In this document: positions 22,811-22,864 of the stretch, piece after piece
Layout of the letters: each line of letters begins with the position of its first letter
How positions within the stretch are numbered: position 1 is the stretch's first letter
Assembly: GCA_964423665.1 (NCBI GenBank)
Contig: CAYRFX010000031.1
Coordinates: 1-22,864, forward strand
Length of the DNA: 22,864 nucleotides
Origin: HGM04593 sp964423665
Lineage (GTDB): Bacteria > Bacteroidota > Bacteroidia > Bacteroidales > Bacteroidaceae
Direction: 5' to 3'
Notes under the pieces: generated by a model
The model's input: only the letters and a program-made list of their open reading frames with translations
What the model was told of the DNA's origin: nothing
Databases searched by the model: none
Position numbers and translations under genes: made by a program

Positions 22811-22864
22811 TTAATCCATTGATTTTAGTAGTTTCACAAATCCATCTCTTGTTAAGAGACAAAT
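22811..22864 (-). CDS. possible C-terminal end of a gene entering from the right edge
   Basis: Reading leftward from the last base, 17 codons (ICLLTRDGFVKLLKSMD) are followed by TAA. They look protein-like and may be the end of the next cassette gene. A second frame is also open over 20 codons, so the assignment is tentative. Confidence 0.28.
   Translation of the reverse strand: MCLLTRDGFVKLLKSMD

Larger units (their letters stand above)
18204..22864. other. AT-rich accessory cassette, genes all on minus strand
   Basis: From just right of the DUF1810 gene to the window end the sequence is visibly richer in A+T than the left 17 kb. Arginine codons shift from CGC/CGT toward AGA, and intergenic DNA near 22609-22864 is almost entirely AT. 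All recognisable genes face left with gaps of 4 and 13 bases and one overlap. No integrase, transposase, tRNA or terminal repeat is visible, so the mode of acquisition and the right boundary are unknown. Confidence 0.65.

Overview
The window looks like a chromosomal segment of a Bacteroidales (Bacteroidota) bacterium. The reasons are a fused LpxC-FabZ gene followed by lpxA, TAnnTTTG-type -7 promoter boxes, A-rich leaders mostly lacking Shine-Dalgarno sequences, a PadR/PspC module, a Bacteroidota-style dipeptidyl peptidase IV, and a ClpC/HtpG pair. The family calls come from motifs read in the translated sequence; no database search was possible.

Layout. (1) 1-3843, + strand: the 3' end of lpxC-fabZ, then lpxA, a small acidic pRiA4b-ORF3-like protein, miaA and an exported beta-rich protein, closed by a strong terminator at 3912-3964. 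This couples lipid A synthesis with a tRNA modification gene. (2) 4063-7218, + strand: a PadR repressor followed by two paralogous PspC-domain membrane proteins. An 11-bp inverted repeat straddles the -33 box of the promoter, which suggests autoregulation. (3) 7268-8200, - strand: a TIGR01212/YhcC-type radical SAM protein, divergent from a dipeptidyl peptidase IV (8359-10563, +). (4) 10623-12544, - strand: aspS and, overlapping its stop codon, a 52-residue membrane protein. (5) 12864-17674, + strand: clpC and htpG, each with its own terminator and each preceded by a sequence resembling a sigma-54 (-24/-12) promoter. The clpC leader also has a 14-bp perfect palindrome and a full AGGAGG ribosome-binding site. 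(6) 17760-18203, - strand: a DUF1810 protein.

(7) From about 18204 to the right end the DNA is clearly more AT-rich and carries a compact - strand cassette, read from right to left. It starts with a possible 39-residue ORF and a 248-residue HExxH metallopeptidase whose N-terminus is an 11-residue-repeat amphipathic helix with Trp every 11 positions. These are followed by a 148-residue protein, a 570-residue Ycf46-like AAA+ ATPase and a 434-residue protein of unknown family that overlaps the ATPase by 4 bases. A short ORF ending in a CxxC-containing peptide lies beyond it. This cassette is the best candidate for an undescribed system: the gene spacing (4-base overlap, 4- and 13-base gaps) suggests a co-translated peptidase/ATPase/partner complex. 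I do not recognise the whole as any named defence, secretion or contractile-injection system.
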